This document shows, piece by piece, positions 1 to 9,167 of a DNA stretch of 38,971 bases; positions within the stretch are counted from its first letter, which is position 1; every line of letters begins with the position of its first letter. A program made the translations under genes and the position numbers. The stretch is from Algoriphagus sp. (GTDB taxonomy: Bacteria; Bacteroidota; Bacteroidia; Cytophagales; Cyclobacteriaceae): positions 1 to 38,971 of the forward strand of contig JAGXQZ010000093.1 in assembly GCA_018336015.1 (NCBI GenBank), read 5' to 3'. The notes under the pieces are model-generated. The model saw nothing but the letters and a program-made list of their open reading frames with translations. It was not told the origin of the DNA and did not search any database.

Positions 1-1
1 A

Positions 2-76
2 AAAAGGCTGGGAAACATCCAAAAGCCGGATTTACTGCTTAAGCAAGCGAAAAACTACAACTGGAAAGCAGCATAA
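2..76 (+). CDS. possible C-terminal tail of a gene entering from the left
   Basis: An open plus-strand frame runs from the window edge to a TAA at 74-76 and encodes about 24 residues ending NYNWKAA. A second frame starting at base 1 is also open, to a TAA at 40-42, and gives a short lysine-rich peptide. The longer frame has the more protein-like composition, but no family can be recognised from so few residues. If real, the gene converges on the minus-strand epimerase at 295. No convincing terminator is visible in 77-294. Confidence 0.3.
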   Translation, partial: KRLGNIQKPDLLLKQAKNYNWKAA

Positions 77-294
77 CGTCTATTCCATTTTTCAGAATTG
101 AAAAAGAAAAAGTCTAAAACCAAAAATTAGGATCAAGCAATAAACAAACTGAAAACATGTCAGAAGCTTCTTTTTGAACTGCGTTCAGCAAAAAGCCTTG
201 CTAACCCTTAAAATTACCAAATTGAAGGGGTTTTAAAGAAAAACTTCGGTTTTTAACACAGCCTCTTAAACCGTGGGCCAAGAAAATGTAACTT

Positions 295-1188
295 TTATTC
301 CCCCTTCACATACTTTCTCCAGTTGTGCTGCTCCTTGAATCCAAGTACTTCTTTGATTTTTCGGTTGGAGAAAAGTGCCTCGTGCTCTTCCAATACCCGT
401 GTCAAGGGTACACCGGGGAAAAAGCGTTCTGCCAGTTCCTTGCTTGGGATAATTGCTCCATTGTGATCATTGCCGGCATTGAAGACCTGATAGCCCAAAC
501 CGTCTTTTTGCAAACACAAATCCACGATCTGACCTAGATCACGGGCATCGATGTAGCAGAAAGCATTGCGACGGCGAACCTCAGGGTGCTTGAAATAGTG
601 TGGGAAAAGGGACTGGTATTCATGCGGCTCGATCACGTTTCCGATTCGGAGGGCATAGATGTCTACTCCTGTTCTTCGCTGGAAAGCTCTTGCAGTTTGC
701 TCATTGACTACCTTCGATAGGCCATAGCTGTCCATGGGATTGACATCGTAGTTTTCATCTAAAGGCAGGTAAGCAGGGTCTGTTTTTCCATCGGAAAAGC
801 AAATGCCATACGTTGTCTCAGAGGAGGCAATGATGATCTTTTTGATACCCAGTTTCACAGCCGCTTCGATGACATTGTAGGTGCCAACGGTATTGACGCG
901 AAAAGTCTCATTGTCCGGCTTGATCAGGATTCTTGGTACAGCAGCAAAGTGAACCACCGCATCAAAGGCTGGTACACCCGTACCAGGCTCCATTTCGTCA
1001 AATCCTGCATACATGCTCATGGCGTTAAACATTTGCCCGGAATCAGTAATGTCCGCGTTAAGGTTATCCACACCGGGATGGTTGAGAGGAGTGAGGTCTA
1101 CATTCATGACGAAATGGCCTTGCTCTAGCAAGTAGGGTATGACGTGCCGTCCGGCTTTTCCGGACCCTCCTGTAAAGAAAATACGCAT
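295..1188 (-). CDS. NAD-dependent epimerase/dehydratase (extended SDR family)
   Basis: This is a cytoplasmic nucleotide-sugar or sugar epimerase/dehydratase-type enzyme of 297 residues, full length for extended SDRs. The N-terminal Rossmann motif is TGGSGKAGRH (residues 6-15), a slight variant of TGxxGxxG. An acidic residue ends strand 2 (NVDLTPL, D31) and favours NAD over NADP. The catalytic set is visible as Ser122/Ser123 in ASSETTYG and Tyr155-x3-Lys159 in SYGLSK. The C-terminal half is the variable substrate domain, so the sugar or other substrate cannot be named. The gene appears to be transcribed alone; a structured intergenic element lies upstream. The fold assignment is secure and the substrate is unknown. 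Confidence 0.85.
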   Translation of the reverse strand: MRIFFTGGSGKAGRHVIPYLLEQGHFVMNVDLTPLNHPGVDNLNADITDSGQMFNAMSMYAGFDEMEPGTGVPAFDAVVHFAAVPRILIKPDNETFRVNTVGTYNVIEAAVKLGIKKIIIASSETTYGICFSDGKTDPAYLPLDENYDVNPMDSYGLSKVVNEQTARAFQRRTGVDIYALRIGNVIEPHEYQSLFPHYFKHPEVRRRNAFCYIDARDLGQIVDLCLQKDGLGYQVFNAGNDHNGAIIPSKELAERFFPGVPLTRVLEEHEALFSNRKIKEVLGFKEQHNWRKYVKGE

Positions 1189-1504
1189 GGTTTTAGGGTA
1201 AGATTGGGGTGAGTAGTTTAGGATAAGTTAAGGTTTGATCTATTCTTGGGTTTTGTCCAACTCAAGTTACATTCTGATTATAGGATTTAAATTTTATTTG
1301 AATATCCGCAATCTTACCACTAGCCAAGTCATCGGTTCTAAAGATCGCGGATATTCGTCGACTGACCACGGACGACAGTCCACCGCACATCTAAATGGAC
1401 TTCAAACCTTGTTTTATTTGGTCAATGGTAGAAAAGCGGATAATCAGAAAATTTTAATTGGGAGAATAACTTACAAGACAGGCATTGACTTATTTTTTAT
1501 CGTT
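1189..1504. other. intergenic region carrying a long inverted repeat
   Basis: There is no convincing gene in these 316 bases between two minus-strand genes. The main content is the inverted repeat at 1300-1356, followed by a second, weaker dyad (GACTG near 1360, CAGTC near 1376). A plus-strand open frame crosses the region into the protease gene but has no recognisable product. Confidence 0.6.
1300..1356. repeat. 16-bp imperfect inverted repeat (hairpin, REP-like)
   Basis: Arms 1300-1315 (GAATATCCGCAATCTT) and 1341-1356 (AAGATCGCGGATATTC) are complementary at 15 of 16 positions, with a 25-nt spacer. Neither side carries a T-run, so this is not a standard terminator. The GC-containing, adjoining bases to about 1390 also hold short dyads. 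A dispersed intergenic (REP-type) repeat or a leader structure for the epimerase gene are both possible. Confidence 0.6.
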
Positions 1505-2908
1505 CTATTCCAAGTTTTCCAGAGATTCATTCACCTGAAAATACCCCAATCTTCCACTGCGACATTCTAATAAAACAGCTCCTCCCTGACTCTTTTTTAC
1601 GATTTTTTTCAAATCCTCAAGGGTGTGAATTCTTCGGTTATTCGCCTTGACGATAAGTTCGCCAAGAGGCCACTCCATCTCATCAGCCTGAGTGCCTTGG
1701 TAAATATGGGTGACGACCAAGGTGGGTTTTTCCTGATCGATAGTTTGCAACATCTCCAACTGAGCTGCGGGGTCCACTTCCTGAATCGCCCGGATAATTT
1801 CAAAACTCAGGGGTTGAATGATCATGCCAAAAATCTCCAAGTATTTTCTGTCATTCAAAATCGGGATAGAAGTGATGCCTTTTTCAGGATTTCGCATGGC
1901 AATGGCTTTCGTCTTGTGAATCACCCCATCTCTCTGAAAGACGATCTGAGTGGCCTCACCGATGGGCACGAGTTTCATGACATCATAGATGTTTTTGTGC
2001 CGATAGAGTCCGTCTTTTCCTATGACTATCCCGTGTCGGTCAAATTCCATCTTGTTGATCGAAAGGATGACATCCCTCGGTTTGATTTTGGCTGAGTCCA
2101 GAAATCCATTCGGCAACACTTGGGATACGATCACCCCTTTAGCTTCCGACTGCTTCAATAGCGGATTAAAGTTTTCAGCATTCTTCTGCAATTTTCCTCC
2201 GATGTCGGCAAAGTGAGGTTCATTGAGCAAGAGTAGGTTTTCGATGATGATTTTCACGAAACTGGCGGGGGTGATGAACCCGATGTTTTCAGCATCAATC
2301 ATTACAGCCGTATTCAGTCCCACTACTTTGCCGTCTTCGTTGACGCTTGGGCCTCCCGAATTGCCGGGATTAATTGCGGCATTGGTGACAAATCGCTCTG
2401 TGGTATACTCTGACCCCGATATGAAATTAGTGATTTCGCCGCCCGTGATATTGGGTTCGATCATTCCCATCGGGTATCCGATTGCTTTGATAGCCTCCCC
2501 TCGGGTTGGGCTTTTACCTTCTTTCAGTTCGAGGTATTCGATCTCTTGGATAGCCAGTTTTTTAAACCTAATCAGTTCTTTTTCAGTCAGTCTGATCAAG
2601 GCTACATCCGGTTCCAGCTGTTTTACCAATCCGACGACCTCTGCGTCAAAGCGTTCTTCGCTGGTAAGCATGGAGCTGATTTTAACTTTCACCGCATTTC
2701 GCACCACATGGGCATTGGTCACGATGTAGCCCTCTAGATCCTTGTATTTCACAAAAAATCCCGATCCAGACCATACTCCTGGGACTTTAATGGATGGATT
2801 TAAGACAGATTGGATGTCCTCTTCGATGTAGCCTTCCACGAGGATTTGGACCACCCCGCTCATCATTCTACTTGCACTGCTGGTAAGTTTATTTTTTGAC
2901 TTTGGCAT
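1505..2908 (-). CDS. HtrA/DEG-like serine protease with PDZ domains, no signal peptide
   Basis: This is a trypsin-fold (S1C) protease of 467 residues. The complete catalytic triad is visible: His67 in TNAHVV, Asp101 in PDVALI and Ser184 in NPGNSGGP. The protease domain spans about 15-225. A PDZ domain follows at about 255-345, then a second PDZ-like module at about 365-455. The linker motif around FGMIIQPLS resembles the arrangement in plant DEG9/DEG2-type proteases rather than E. coli DegP. The N-terminus (MPKSKNKLTSSASR) has no signal peptide or membrane segment, so the protein should be cytoplasmic, which is unusual for the family. It probably degrades damaged or specific regulatory proteins. 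No partner is encoded beside it. Confidence 0.85.
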   Translation of the reverse strand: MPKSKNKLTSSASRMMSGVVQILVEGYIEEDIQSVLNPSIKVPGVWSGSGFFVKYKDLEGYIVTNAHVVRNAVKVKISSMLTSEERFDAEVVGLVKQLEPDVALIRLTEKELIRFKKLAIQEIEYLELKEGKSPTRGEAIKAIGYPMGMIEPNITGGEITNFISGSEYTTERFVTNAAINPGNSGGPSVNEDGKVVGLNTAVMIDAENIGFITPASFVKIIIENLLLLNEPHFADIGGKLQKNAENFNPLLKQSEAKGVIVSQVLPNGFLDSAKIKPRDVILSINKMEFDRHGIVIGKDGLYRHKNIYDVMKLVPIGEATQIVFQRDGVIHKTKAIAMRNPEKGITSIPILNDRKYLEIFGMIIQPLSFEIIRAIQEVDPAAQLEMLQTIDQEKPTLVVTHIYQGTQADEMEWPLGELIVKANNRRIHTLEDLKKIVKKSQGGAVLLECRSGRLGYFQVNESLENLE

Positions 2909-3198
2909 AGGTTATTAAAAATAGGGATTTCTGGGAAAGCCTCGTAGAATTCTCGAAGGGGAAACGAAATGTGTCTGATTTAAATAAATAAAGGATAAAA
3001 AAAGAAGCGTAGCCCCATGGATAATTAAGTAAAGTCGTATTGAAGAAAAAGGAAAAGTGGTAAAGTGCATTATTTACCTTTTCCGGCAGTGCCAAAGCTG
3101 GACACCGTGTCCGATGTGTGAAGTAATGGGATTTGCTTTTAACCCATGATCATCCCTACAAGTAAGGTTATGGAAATGATAAGGGTGAGGAGAATTAG

Positions 3199-3426
3199 TT
3201 ATCGGATCTTGAATTTTGCCTTTGCCCACAAAAAAATAGAGACTGCAGGAATGCCAAAAGCCAATATCAAAAAAGGCAGCCAAAGCAGCTCATAGATAGC
3301 TCCCATCAATGCAAACTGGTAAACATCCATCACTTGACCGATGCTCCAAAAAGCAGAAGTTCCAAGGCTTAGAAAAAACACCAATCGCTCTGTTTTTTTA
3401 TTCGGTATTGCATGCTTCATTATCAA
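3199..3426 (-). CDS. small two-helix membrane protein
   Basis: This 75-residue protein has two hydrophobic stretches, about residues 15-32 and 44-68, and a basic C-terminus (KAKFKIR), giving a two-pass inner-membrane protein. The spacing and composition (IYELLWLPFLILAFG) look like a genuine small membrane protein, not a chance frame. No function is recognised. It stands alone between the protease and the HNH remnant. The 290 bases downstream of it (2909-3198) hold no supported gene. Confidence 0.65.
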   Translation of the reverse strand: MIMKHAIPNKKTERLVFFLSLGTSAFWSIGQVMDVYQFALMGAIYELLWLPFLILAFGIPAVSIFLWAKAKFKIR

Positions 3427-3553
3427 TAAGTTACTGCTTCAATTTAGAAGGAGCAATTTTATTTCGCAGGTTGTCTGTTTTAAACTCAGATTCTTTGTCC
3501 CTGGAGAATGAAACTAAGATTTGCCCTTATCGAAGACCAAGTAAATGGTTTGA

Positions 3554-3754
3554 AATTCTTTTCTAAATACCCTTAATAATGTTCAGGATAGTGGTTGGCG
3601 AAGAGATCAAGGCAAATGTGTTAGTTGTGGATCTCAAGAAAAATTGGAATTTGACCACGTTATTCCTTTTTCAAAAGGTGGTTCAAATACCTGTCGTAAT
3701 GTGCAACTACTCTGTGAAAGTTGTAATAGACTCAAATCTGATAAAATAGGGTAA
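3554..3754 (+). pseudogene. HNH endonuclease C-terminal remnant
   Basis: A short plus-strand frame with no ATG start, opened by an in-frame TGA at 3551-3553 and closed by TAA at 3752-3754, encodes a nearly perfect HNH nuclease C-terminus. It reads WRRDQGKCVSCG, then LEFDHVIPFSKGG, then NVQLLCESCNRLKSDK. The two CxxC zinc-binding pairs, the DH of the HNH core and the Asn-rich third motif are all intact. Everything that would precede WRRDQGKC in a full-length HNH protein is missing. The piece is therefore a truncated relic of a restriction-type or mobile-element-associated nuclease. A functional peptide from a non-ATG start is possible but less likely. Confidence 0.75.
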
Positions 3755-3821
3755 GCTTTGTTTAATTCTATTGCGCTCTAAGATTGCTCTGAAGTCATGG
3801 GCCTTTTTAGACGACATCAAC

Positions 3822-4217
3822 TTATTCGCTAGGAGTTTGCTCTATAATTTTTTCTGACTCGATTTTCATGTCGAGCTTGCCGTTGTATCTGCCACCCATC
3901 TCAATCACTAGGTTTTCTGTTTTTACATCACCTTCGATTCGCCCGGTCTGCTTGATTTCAAGATGTTTGACTTTCAGATTTCCATTCACTGTACCAAAAA
4001 CAATCGCCGTTTCTGACTCCAGATTCCCATGAATAATTCCTTTTTCTCCCAGAATTACCCCCTTTTTGATCGATACATCTCCGCTAATCTTTCCTTCTAT
4101 ACGAGCACTGTTAATGCATCGGATGTTTCCTTCACATTCAAAATCCTTACCTAAAATCGTCAGGATTTCCTCTTGGTTTAGCTGGGTAATTGGCGATTTT
4201 TGATTTTTCTTGAACAT
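3822..4217 (-). CDS. bactofilin (polymer-forming cytoskeletal protein)
   Basis: Bactofilins self-assemble into non-polar filaments that position cell-wall enzymes. This 131-residue protein has the small size of the family and the typical beta-helix core (about residues 22-118). The core is a run of short strands with repeated Gly/Ile/Val spacing (ARIEGKISGDVSIKKG, GIIHGNLESE, GRIEGDVKTENLVIE). Disordered polar tails flank it at both ends. It starts 2 nt after the stop of the upstream M23 peptidase gene, so the two are translated from one transcript. Pairing of a bactofilin with an M23 peptidase is an established arrangement in several bacteria, where the filament localises the peptidase. Confidence 0.93.
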   Translation of the reverse strand: MFKKNQKSPITQLNQEEILTILGKDFECEGNIRCINSARIEGKISGDVSIKKGVILGEKGIIHGNLESETAIVFGTVNGNLKVKHLEIKQTGRIEGDVKTENLVIEMGGRYNGKLDMKIESEKIIEQTPSE

Positions 4218-4219
4218 AC

Positions 4220-5056
4220 CTAGTTTACATTAATGAATGTTTTGGGATTGATTTTTTTATCGTTTTTGTGGATCTCGTAGTGTAGATGTGGTCCGCTTGA
4301 ACGACCGGTAGAACCCACTTTTCCAATGAAAGTATTTGCTTTGACCTCCTGCCCTTCCTTCACCAAAATTTCGGACAAGTGGCCATAGAGTGTTTCATAA
4401 TCACCTCCGTGACTGATAATGACCAACTTTCCATAATCCCCTTTGTATCCTGCAAATACAACTTTCCCATCCGCTGTGCAACGAACAGGGCTACCATGAC
4501 GGGCACTGATGTCAAGCCCTTTGTGGGATTCTCTTTTTTCACCGAAAAATGGGTTTGAACGAATGCCAAAGCTTGATGTAATCCGTCCTTCGATGGGTGA
4601 ACCTATCGGAGTGTTTGAAATGGTCCGTTTGAATTCTTCAAGGTATTTTTCAAACTCCGAATTATCCCCCACTTCTAGCGGGGAATTGAATTTTGGAACG
4701 ATGACCTCACTTTGGTGAGGGGGTTGGGGGATGCCTTTACTGTCCAATAATTTATTTACTTCAGTGATTTGCCGAGTAATAAAGTCATACTGTCGATTAA
4801 GCTCTTGTGAAAAGGTTTTGATCTGTGCATGCTGAGCCTGGATTTCATTTTTCTGTTGAATGAAATAGAGTTTGCCAATCATTACGAATGTGTATATCCC
4901 GAGTCCAAGAAAAAGAAGTACACTCACTGAAATGAGCTTCCAATAATCTAGCAAGAAGGTGGGTATCAAGATTGGTTTTTTGAACCTTTGATTGGTATCC
5001 ACTAGAATAACTGTAGTCTTCTTTATCAGAGTAGGATTTTTTCTTAAAGGAAGCAT
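4220..5056 (-). CDS. membrane-anchored M23 family peptidoglycan endopeptidase
   Basis: This is a LytM-type zinc metallopeptidase of 278 residues that should cut peptidoglycan cross-links in the periplasm. It has a cytoplasmic N-terminus, one transmembrane helix (about 41-62), a helical stretch likely to form a coiled coil (about 65-108), a linker, then the M23 domain (about 153-275). Zinc ligands and catalytic residues are all present: His178 and Asp182 in HKGLD, His226 in YGHLSE, and His257/His259 in PHLHYEIH. The bactofilin gene follows 2 nt later. The short N-terminal cytoplasmic segment, rich in Lys and Pro, is a plausible bactofilin contact, but this is inference. Confidence 0.92.
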   Translation of the reverse strand: MLPLRKNPTLIKKTTVILVDTNQRFKKPILIPTFLLDYWKLISVSVLLFLGLGIYTFVMIGKLYFIQQKNEIQAQHAQIKTFSQELNRQYDFITRQITEVNKLLDSKGIPQPPHQSEVIVPKFNSPLEVGDNSEFEKYLEEFKRTISNTPIGSPIEGRITSSFGIRSNPFFGEKRESHKGLDISARHGSPVRCTADGKVVFAGYKGDYGKLVIISHGGDYETLYGHLSEILVKEGQEVKANTFIGKVGSTGRSSGPHLHYEIHKNDKKINPKTFINVN

Positions 5057-5463
5057 AGCATCTAAGAAATGATTCTATTTGGAGGTGAAATTCCAAAAAG
5101 AGATGTCAACTACTATTCAGAAATACATCTCATTATTCTATGATTAGATTGTTAAACAATTGATAATCAGATAAATAAGTGTATCCAAATTTCAGGCAAC
5201 TTATACAGGGTGATAGAAGGGTGCCGAAACGGGACTGATAATACAAAAAATAATCAGAGGATTAAAAAGTTTTTAGCTTTCCTCGAACGCCTAAAGAGAG
5301 GATAATGGGTTGATTTACTGTAGAAAATAGGTTTCGTTTAGACCTATAGTTTGATCAATACGCTTCTAAAGAAAAATAGATCTCCACGATTAAAAAAAAT
5401 GCTGGACACTCTGCAGATCTTTATCTCCACTAGTGCCCAGCAAATCTTGTAGGTAGCTTTATT
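5057..5463. other. intergenic region, contains a terminator
   Basis: This is a 407-base gap between two minus-strand genes. The left part should carry the promoter of the M23-bactofilin operon, but no clear match to the Bacteroidota -33/-7 consensus was found. The right part contains the strong terminator of the Asp-box protein gene. No small gene is supported. Confidence 0.6.
5392..5442 (-). terminator. intrinsic terminator of the Asp-box protein gene
   Basis: Read on the minus strand, an 11-bp stem (arms at 5432-5442 and 5400-5410, TGCTGGGCACT with one G-U pair) encloses a 21-nt loop that has its own small AGAT/ATCT dyad. Eight T residues follow (5399-5392). It lies just downstream of the gene's stop at 5464. 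Confidence 0.85.
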
Positions 5464-8400
5464 CTATTCCTTCACAAACAACACCCCCACACCCTTCTCA
5501 GTCGCCAGCTTGTTGAATGCCGGAACGGCGGCTTGGATCAGGCGTTCTCCTTCGGCTTTGAGGGGTTTCCACTGCTCCATCAGTTCGGCATAGCGAGCTT
5601 TGGTGCCTGCGTTGATCTTAGGAATGCTGCTTTCTCCATGATTCATCATATACATGAAGTTGGCGGTAAACTTATTCGGGAAGTTTTCCACGTCATCGTA
5701 GGCGGTGGACTTCCGTTGGATCATGTTTTCATCCCAAGTTTGTATTTCTTTGATGAGGGTTTCAGCAGCGGTTTTCAGGTCTTTGTATTCGGCTTTTTTG
5801 TCCAGTCGGTTGACTAGATCCTTCAATTGGTCTTGGTAAGCTTTGGCTGTGTTTACCATGGTGTGCATAGCAGTGACCTCGCTTTCCAGTTGACTCATCC
5901 ATTCGTGGTAGGCTTGGTAATCGGCAGGAGTCAGGTTGTAACCCGGAATGTCCACGATTTCCCCTTTGGCTTCGGCCGTAACTCCACCACTGCTGAGACG
6001 AATTGTGTAAGTTCCAGGAATGGCCTTATGGCCTGAGTAACTGGATTCGATGTAGGCAGTTGGGATGCCCGGCACAGTTGGATAGCGCAGATTCCAGACA
6101 AATCGGTTGACTCCCTTTCGAGTGGAAAGCGTTGGATCAGGCGCTGGACCTCCAGCATAGGCTTGGAAGTCTGGATTGCGCTTGGAGCTTAGCTTTCTTA
6201 CCATTTCGCCTTTGGCATCGAGTATTTCCAACGTCAGTTCGGTGCTGTCAGCAAAGGTTTCGGGCAGGTGGTAATAGATCACCATGCCGTTGGCAGGGTT
6301 TTGACCCTGAAAGGGATCCGTGCCGGTGTAGTCGTCCAGATTCCCGCCGTTCATACTGGAATACCAGTTGCCCAAAAGGGCTTTTTCAGGAGTATAGAGG
6401 GTGATTTTATCTACCTTGGCTTGTACTTCACGCACGGCATTGAGCTCATCGAGGATCCAATAGGATCGTCCCGCTGTAGCCACGATAAGGTCGTCATGGG
6501 CTACTTTCAAGTCGGTAATCGGAGTGAGCGGCAGATTGAGTTGGAAGGAAACCCAATTGGCTCCGCCGTCCTTGGAAATGTACATCCCAGTCTCGGTACC
6601 TGCGAAAAGCAGGTTTTTCACTTTCGTGTCTTCCCGTACCACCCGGGTAAAGGCACCGTATGGGATGCCTTTGGAGATATTGGTCCAGGTTTTACCGTAG
6701 TCGGTAGTCTTGTAGAGCGCAGGCGTATAGTCGTTGAATTTGTAGCGTGTCGTTGCGATGTAGGCTGTGCCGGGATCGTGAGGAGATACTTCAATGGCAT
6801 TGACTAGACATTCGGCAAGTCCTTTTGGAGTGACATTGGTCCAGGTTTTTCCTCCGTCACGGGTCAGTTGCACGAGGCCATCGTCGCTTCCTGTCCAGAG
6901 TACTCCTTTTTCGTGGGGGCTTTCGATTACATAAGCGATTGTGCCGTAGTTTTCAGCACCCACGGCTTCATTGGTGTAGGGTACTCCGCCTTTGCCCTGC
7001 TTGGCCTTTTCATTTCTGGTCAGGTCAGGGGAGACTTCTGTCCAGGTTTGACCCCAATCCTGAGTTTTCAGTAGGACTTGCGCAGCATGGTAAAAGGTGT
7101 TGGGTTCGTGTTGCGACCAGATGATCGGTGCATTCCAGTTGAAGCGGTACTTCATGTCTTTCGCATCCATGCCCAGGTATTGGATTGGGGCGGCCATGAT
7201 ATTGGTCGAACCTTGAGTTTGCATGTCAAGAACTTCGATCGTGCCCTGATAGCTGCCACCCAATACATATCTAGGATTATTTGGGTCAAATGCCAAGAAG
7301 GCACTTTCCCCTCCAGCAGAATAGCTCCAATGCTCTTGCGTAATGCCTCCTCTTCCCAAAGCCATGCTGGAAATCACCACAGAGGTATTGTCCTGCTGAC
7401 CGCCGTAAATGCGATACGGCCACTGATTGTCGGTGTTGATTCTGTAAAACTGGGCTGTAGGCATATTGCTTTGAACTGACCAGGTTTTACCTCCATTGAA
7501 TGAAATCGATCCACCGCCATCATCAGCAAGGATTAGGTTGTTGGCATTTTTAGGATTAATCCAGAGGTCATGGTAGTCCCCGTGCGGACCGTCGATGTCT
7601 TCAAAGGTCTTGCCTCCGTCGATGGATACTAGAAAGGGCGCGCTCTGCACATAGACTTTGTGCTCGTTCACCGGATCTGCGAATACTTCGATGTAATACC
7701 AGGCCCGCTGAGTCAGTCGGTTGCTTTTGTTGACCAGAGACCAGTTTTCTCCTGCGTCGTCGGAGACAAAAAGGCCTCCGAGATCCTTGTCGGAATCACT
7801 TTCAATGAGCGCATAGACTTTATTGGAATTGGCTCTGGAGACCGATATGGCCATCTTTCCTTTTTCTTCCGGCAAACCGTTATGGATTTTCTTCCAGGTT
7901 TTCCCTGAGTCGGTGGACTTGTACAGGCCCGAGCCCGGACCACCGGATTTCACCTGCCAAGGGAATCGCTGATGCTCCCACATGGCAGCGTAGAGGATTT
8001 CCGGAAAATTCATGTCCATGGACAATTCCACCGCACCGGTCATGTTGTCCACGAACAGGACTTTTTCCCATGTCAAACCGCCATCAACAGACTTGTAAAC
8101 ACCACGGTCTTCATTTGGAGCATGCAAAGCTCCTTGAGCGGCTACGTACAAGATGTCTGGATTGGTAGGATGGATTTGGATACGGGAAATGTGCTGGGTT
8201 TTTTCCAATCCCATTTTTTTCCAGGTTTTTCCTGCATCGGTGGATTTGTAGACACCGTCTCCATAGGAGGTCATCACGCCTCGGGGAGCATGCTCGCCCA
8301 TGCCGACATAAACGATGTTGGAGTTGGTTTCGGCTACGGCTACGGCACCTACCGAACCTGTTTTAAAGTATCCATCAGAGATGTTTTCCCAGTGCTGTCC

Positions 8401-8604
8401 TGCATCGGTGGTTTTCCAAAGTCCTCCGCCCGTGGTGCCGAAGTAGTAGGTCAATGGGTCATTTACCACTCCAGTGGCTGCCACTGATCGACCCCCACGA
8501 AATGGGCCGATATTTCGGTATTTGATGGGAAGGGAGGAATCGTAGGTTTGGGAATAGGCGGAATAACCGAGTAAGAGACCTAAGAATAAAAGAAAATAGC
8601 GCAT
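5464..8604 (-). CDS. secreted VPS10/sortilin-like BNR (Asp-box) beta-propeller protein
   Basis: This 1046-residue exported protein begins with a clear signal peptide ([18 protein letters not shown], cleavage before Gln). Residues about 25-740 form one or two beta-propellers carrying at least eleven Asp-box motifs of the S-x-D-x-G-x-T-W type (for example [40 protein letters not shown]). Residues about 760-890 look like a beta-sandwich. The remainder is helical (repeated Lys/Glu/Leu with little Gly), ending at FVKE. Proteins of this type are widespread in Bacteroidota and often annotated as glycosyl hydrolases, yet no catalytic activity is proven for most, and a binding or scaffold role is equally possible. 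No T9SS sorting domain is obvious at the C-terminus. It is a single-gene unit with its own terminator. Confidence 0.85.
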   Translation of the reverse strand: MRYFLLFLGLLLGYSAYSQTYDSSLPIKYRNIGPFRGGRSVAATGVVNDPLTYYFGTTGGGLWKTTDAGQHWENISDGYFKTGSVGAVAVAETNSNIVYVGMGEHAPRGVMTSYGDGVYKSTDAGKTWKKMGLEKTQHISRIQIHPTNPDILYVAAQGALHAPNEDRGVYKSVDGGLTWEKVLFVDNMTGAVELSMDMNFPEILYAAMWEHQRFPWQVKSGGPGSGLYKSTDSGKTWKKIHNGLPEEKGKMAISVSRANSNKVYALIESDSDKDLGGLFVSDDAGENWSLVNKSNRLTQRAWYYIEVFADPVNEHKVYVQSAPFLVSIDGGKTFEDIDGPHGDYHDLWINPKNANNLILADDGGGSISFNGGKTWSVQSNMPTAQFYRINTDNQWPYRIYGGQQDNTSVVISSMALGRGGITQEHWSYSAGGESAFLAFDPNNPRYVLGGSYQGTIEVLDMQTQGSTNIMAAPIQYLGMDAKDMKYRFNWNAPIIWSQHEPNTFYHAAQVLLKTQDWGQTWTEVSPDLTRNEKAKQGKGGVPYTNEAVGAENYGTIAYVIESPHEKGVLWTGSDDGLVQLTRDGGKTWTNVTPKGLAECLVNAIEVSPHDPGTAYIATTRYKFNDYTPALYKTTDYGKTWTNISKGIPYGAFTRVVREDTKVKNLLFAGTETGMYISKDGGANWVSFQLNLPLTPITDLKVAHDDLIVATAGRSYWILDELNAVREVQAKVDKITLYTPEKALLGNWYSSMNGGNLDDYTGTDPFQGQNPANGMVIYYHLPETFADSTELTLEILDAKGEMVRKLSSKRNPDFQAYAGGPAPDPTLSTRKGVNRFVWNLRYPTVPGIPTAYIESSYSGHKAIPGTYTIRLSSGGVTAEAKGEIVDIPGYNLTPADYQAYHEWMSQLESEVTAMHTMVNTAKAYQDQLKDLVNRLDKKAEYKDLKTAAETLIKEIQTWDENMIQRKSTAYDDVENFPNKFTANFMYMMNHGESSIPKINAGTKARYAELMEQWKPLKAEGERLIQAAVPAFNKLATEKGVGVLFVKE

Positions 8605-8672
8605 AAAGGACTTGGTGGTTTTAAGTCCTTAAGATAGCCAAAATGTTGATTTCCCAGAGTTTTACCTGATTA

Positions 8673-9167
8673 TCAGTTTTCACCAGTTAAGCTAGCCCGG
8701 TAATTCAGGGTTGCCTTTGCTACACCAAAGCTATCTTTTAATTGAATGTGGGGAATGGCCCTACAGGCAAGTCTGATCAATGCTTGATGGTGAATACAGT
8801 GCTCCAAGTTGTACCAAAGTTCCCTGAAGTAGCTGGTTTTCATTTTTTTGGACCCCTCGCCTTGACAAGCTTCCAAGATCAATTCTTTGTCAGGAAGATG
8901 GAGTTTGGATTGGATTTTTGAAATGGAATGAATAGCAAATGCTGCGTCTGTCTCCAGTAAGACCGATCGGTCACGCAGGTCATAATTTATTTTTCCCGAG
9001 TCGTATTGGTCTATCAGACAGGAGAAAAGCTCAATGATATGACGTACATGTTGACCGACTGAGGCAGTCTGAAAGATTGGAGACATTCCACTGTAATCCT
9101 CGGGTTGCAGCTGCATTAAAAATTCATTCAACTCATCGAGCTGATTTACGCATTCTTCATTTACCAT
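8673..9167 (-). CDS. DinB-like four-helix-bundle protein
   Basis: This 164-residue protein has the DinB/YfiT-type fold. A metal-binding histidine pattern is visible: His40/His43 in VGQHVRHIIELF and His123/His126/His127 in LEHCIHHQALI. DinB-superfamily proteins are metal-dependent and include thiol S-transferases (bacillithiol or mycothiol dependent), but the reaction of this one is unknown. The start codon lies inside the end of the upstream DoxX-family gene (11-nt overlap), which implies translational coupling and a shared function. Confidence 0.85.
   Translation of the reverse strand: MVNEECVNQLDELNEFLMQLQPEDYSGMSPIFQTASVGQHVRHIIELFSCLIDQYDSGKINYDLRDRSVLLETDAAFAIHSISKIQSKLHLPDKELILEACQGEGSKKMKTSYFRELWYNLEHCIHHQALIRLACRAIPHIQLKDSFGVAKATLNYRASLTGEN

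Noticed and set aside
1235..1570. Plus-strand open frame of 111 codons
   Set aside because: It crosses the inverted repeat and runs into the protease gene on the other strand; the translation has no recognisable domain and looks like chance.
2889..3283. Two minus-strand open frames of 68-69 codons upstream of the protease
   Set aside because: Their composition is not protein-like, one overlaps the small membrane protein in another frame, and neither has a recognisable motif.
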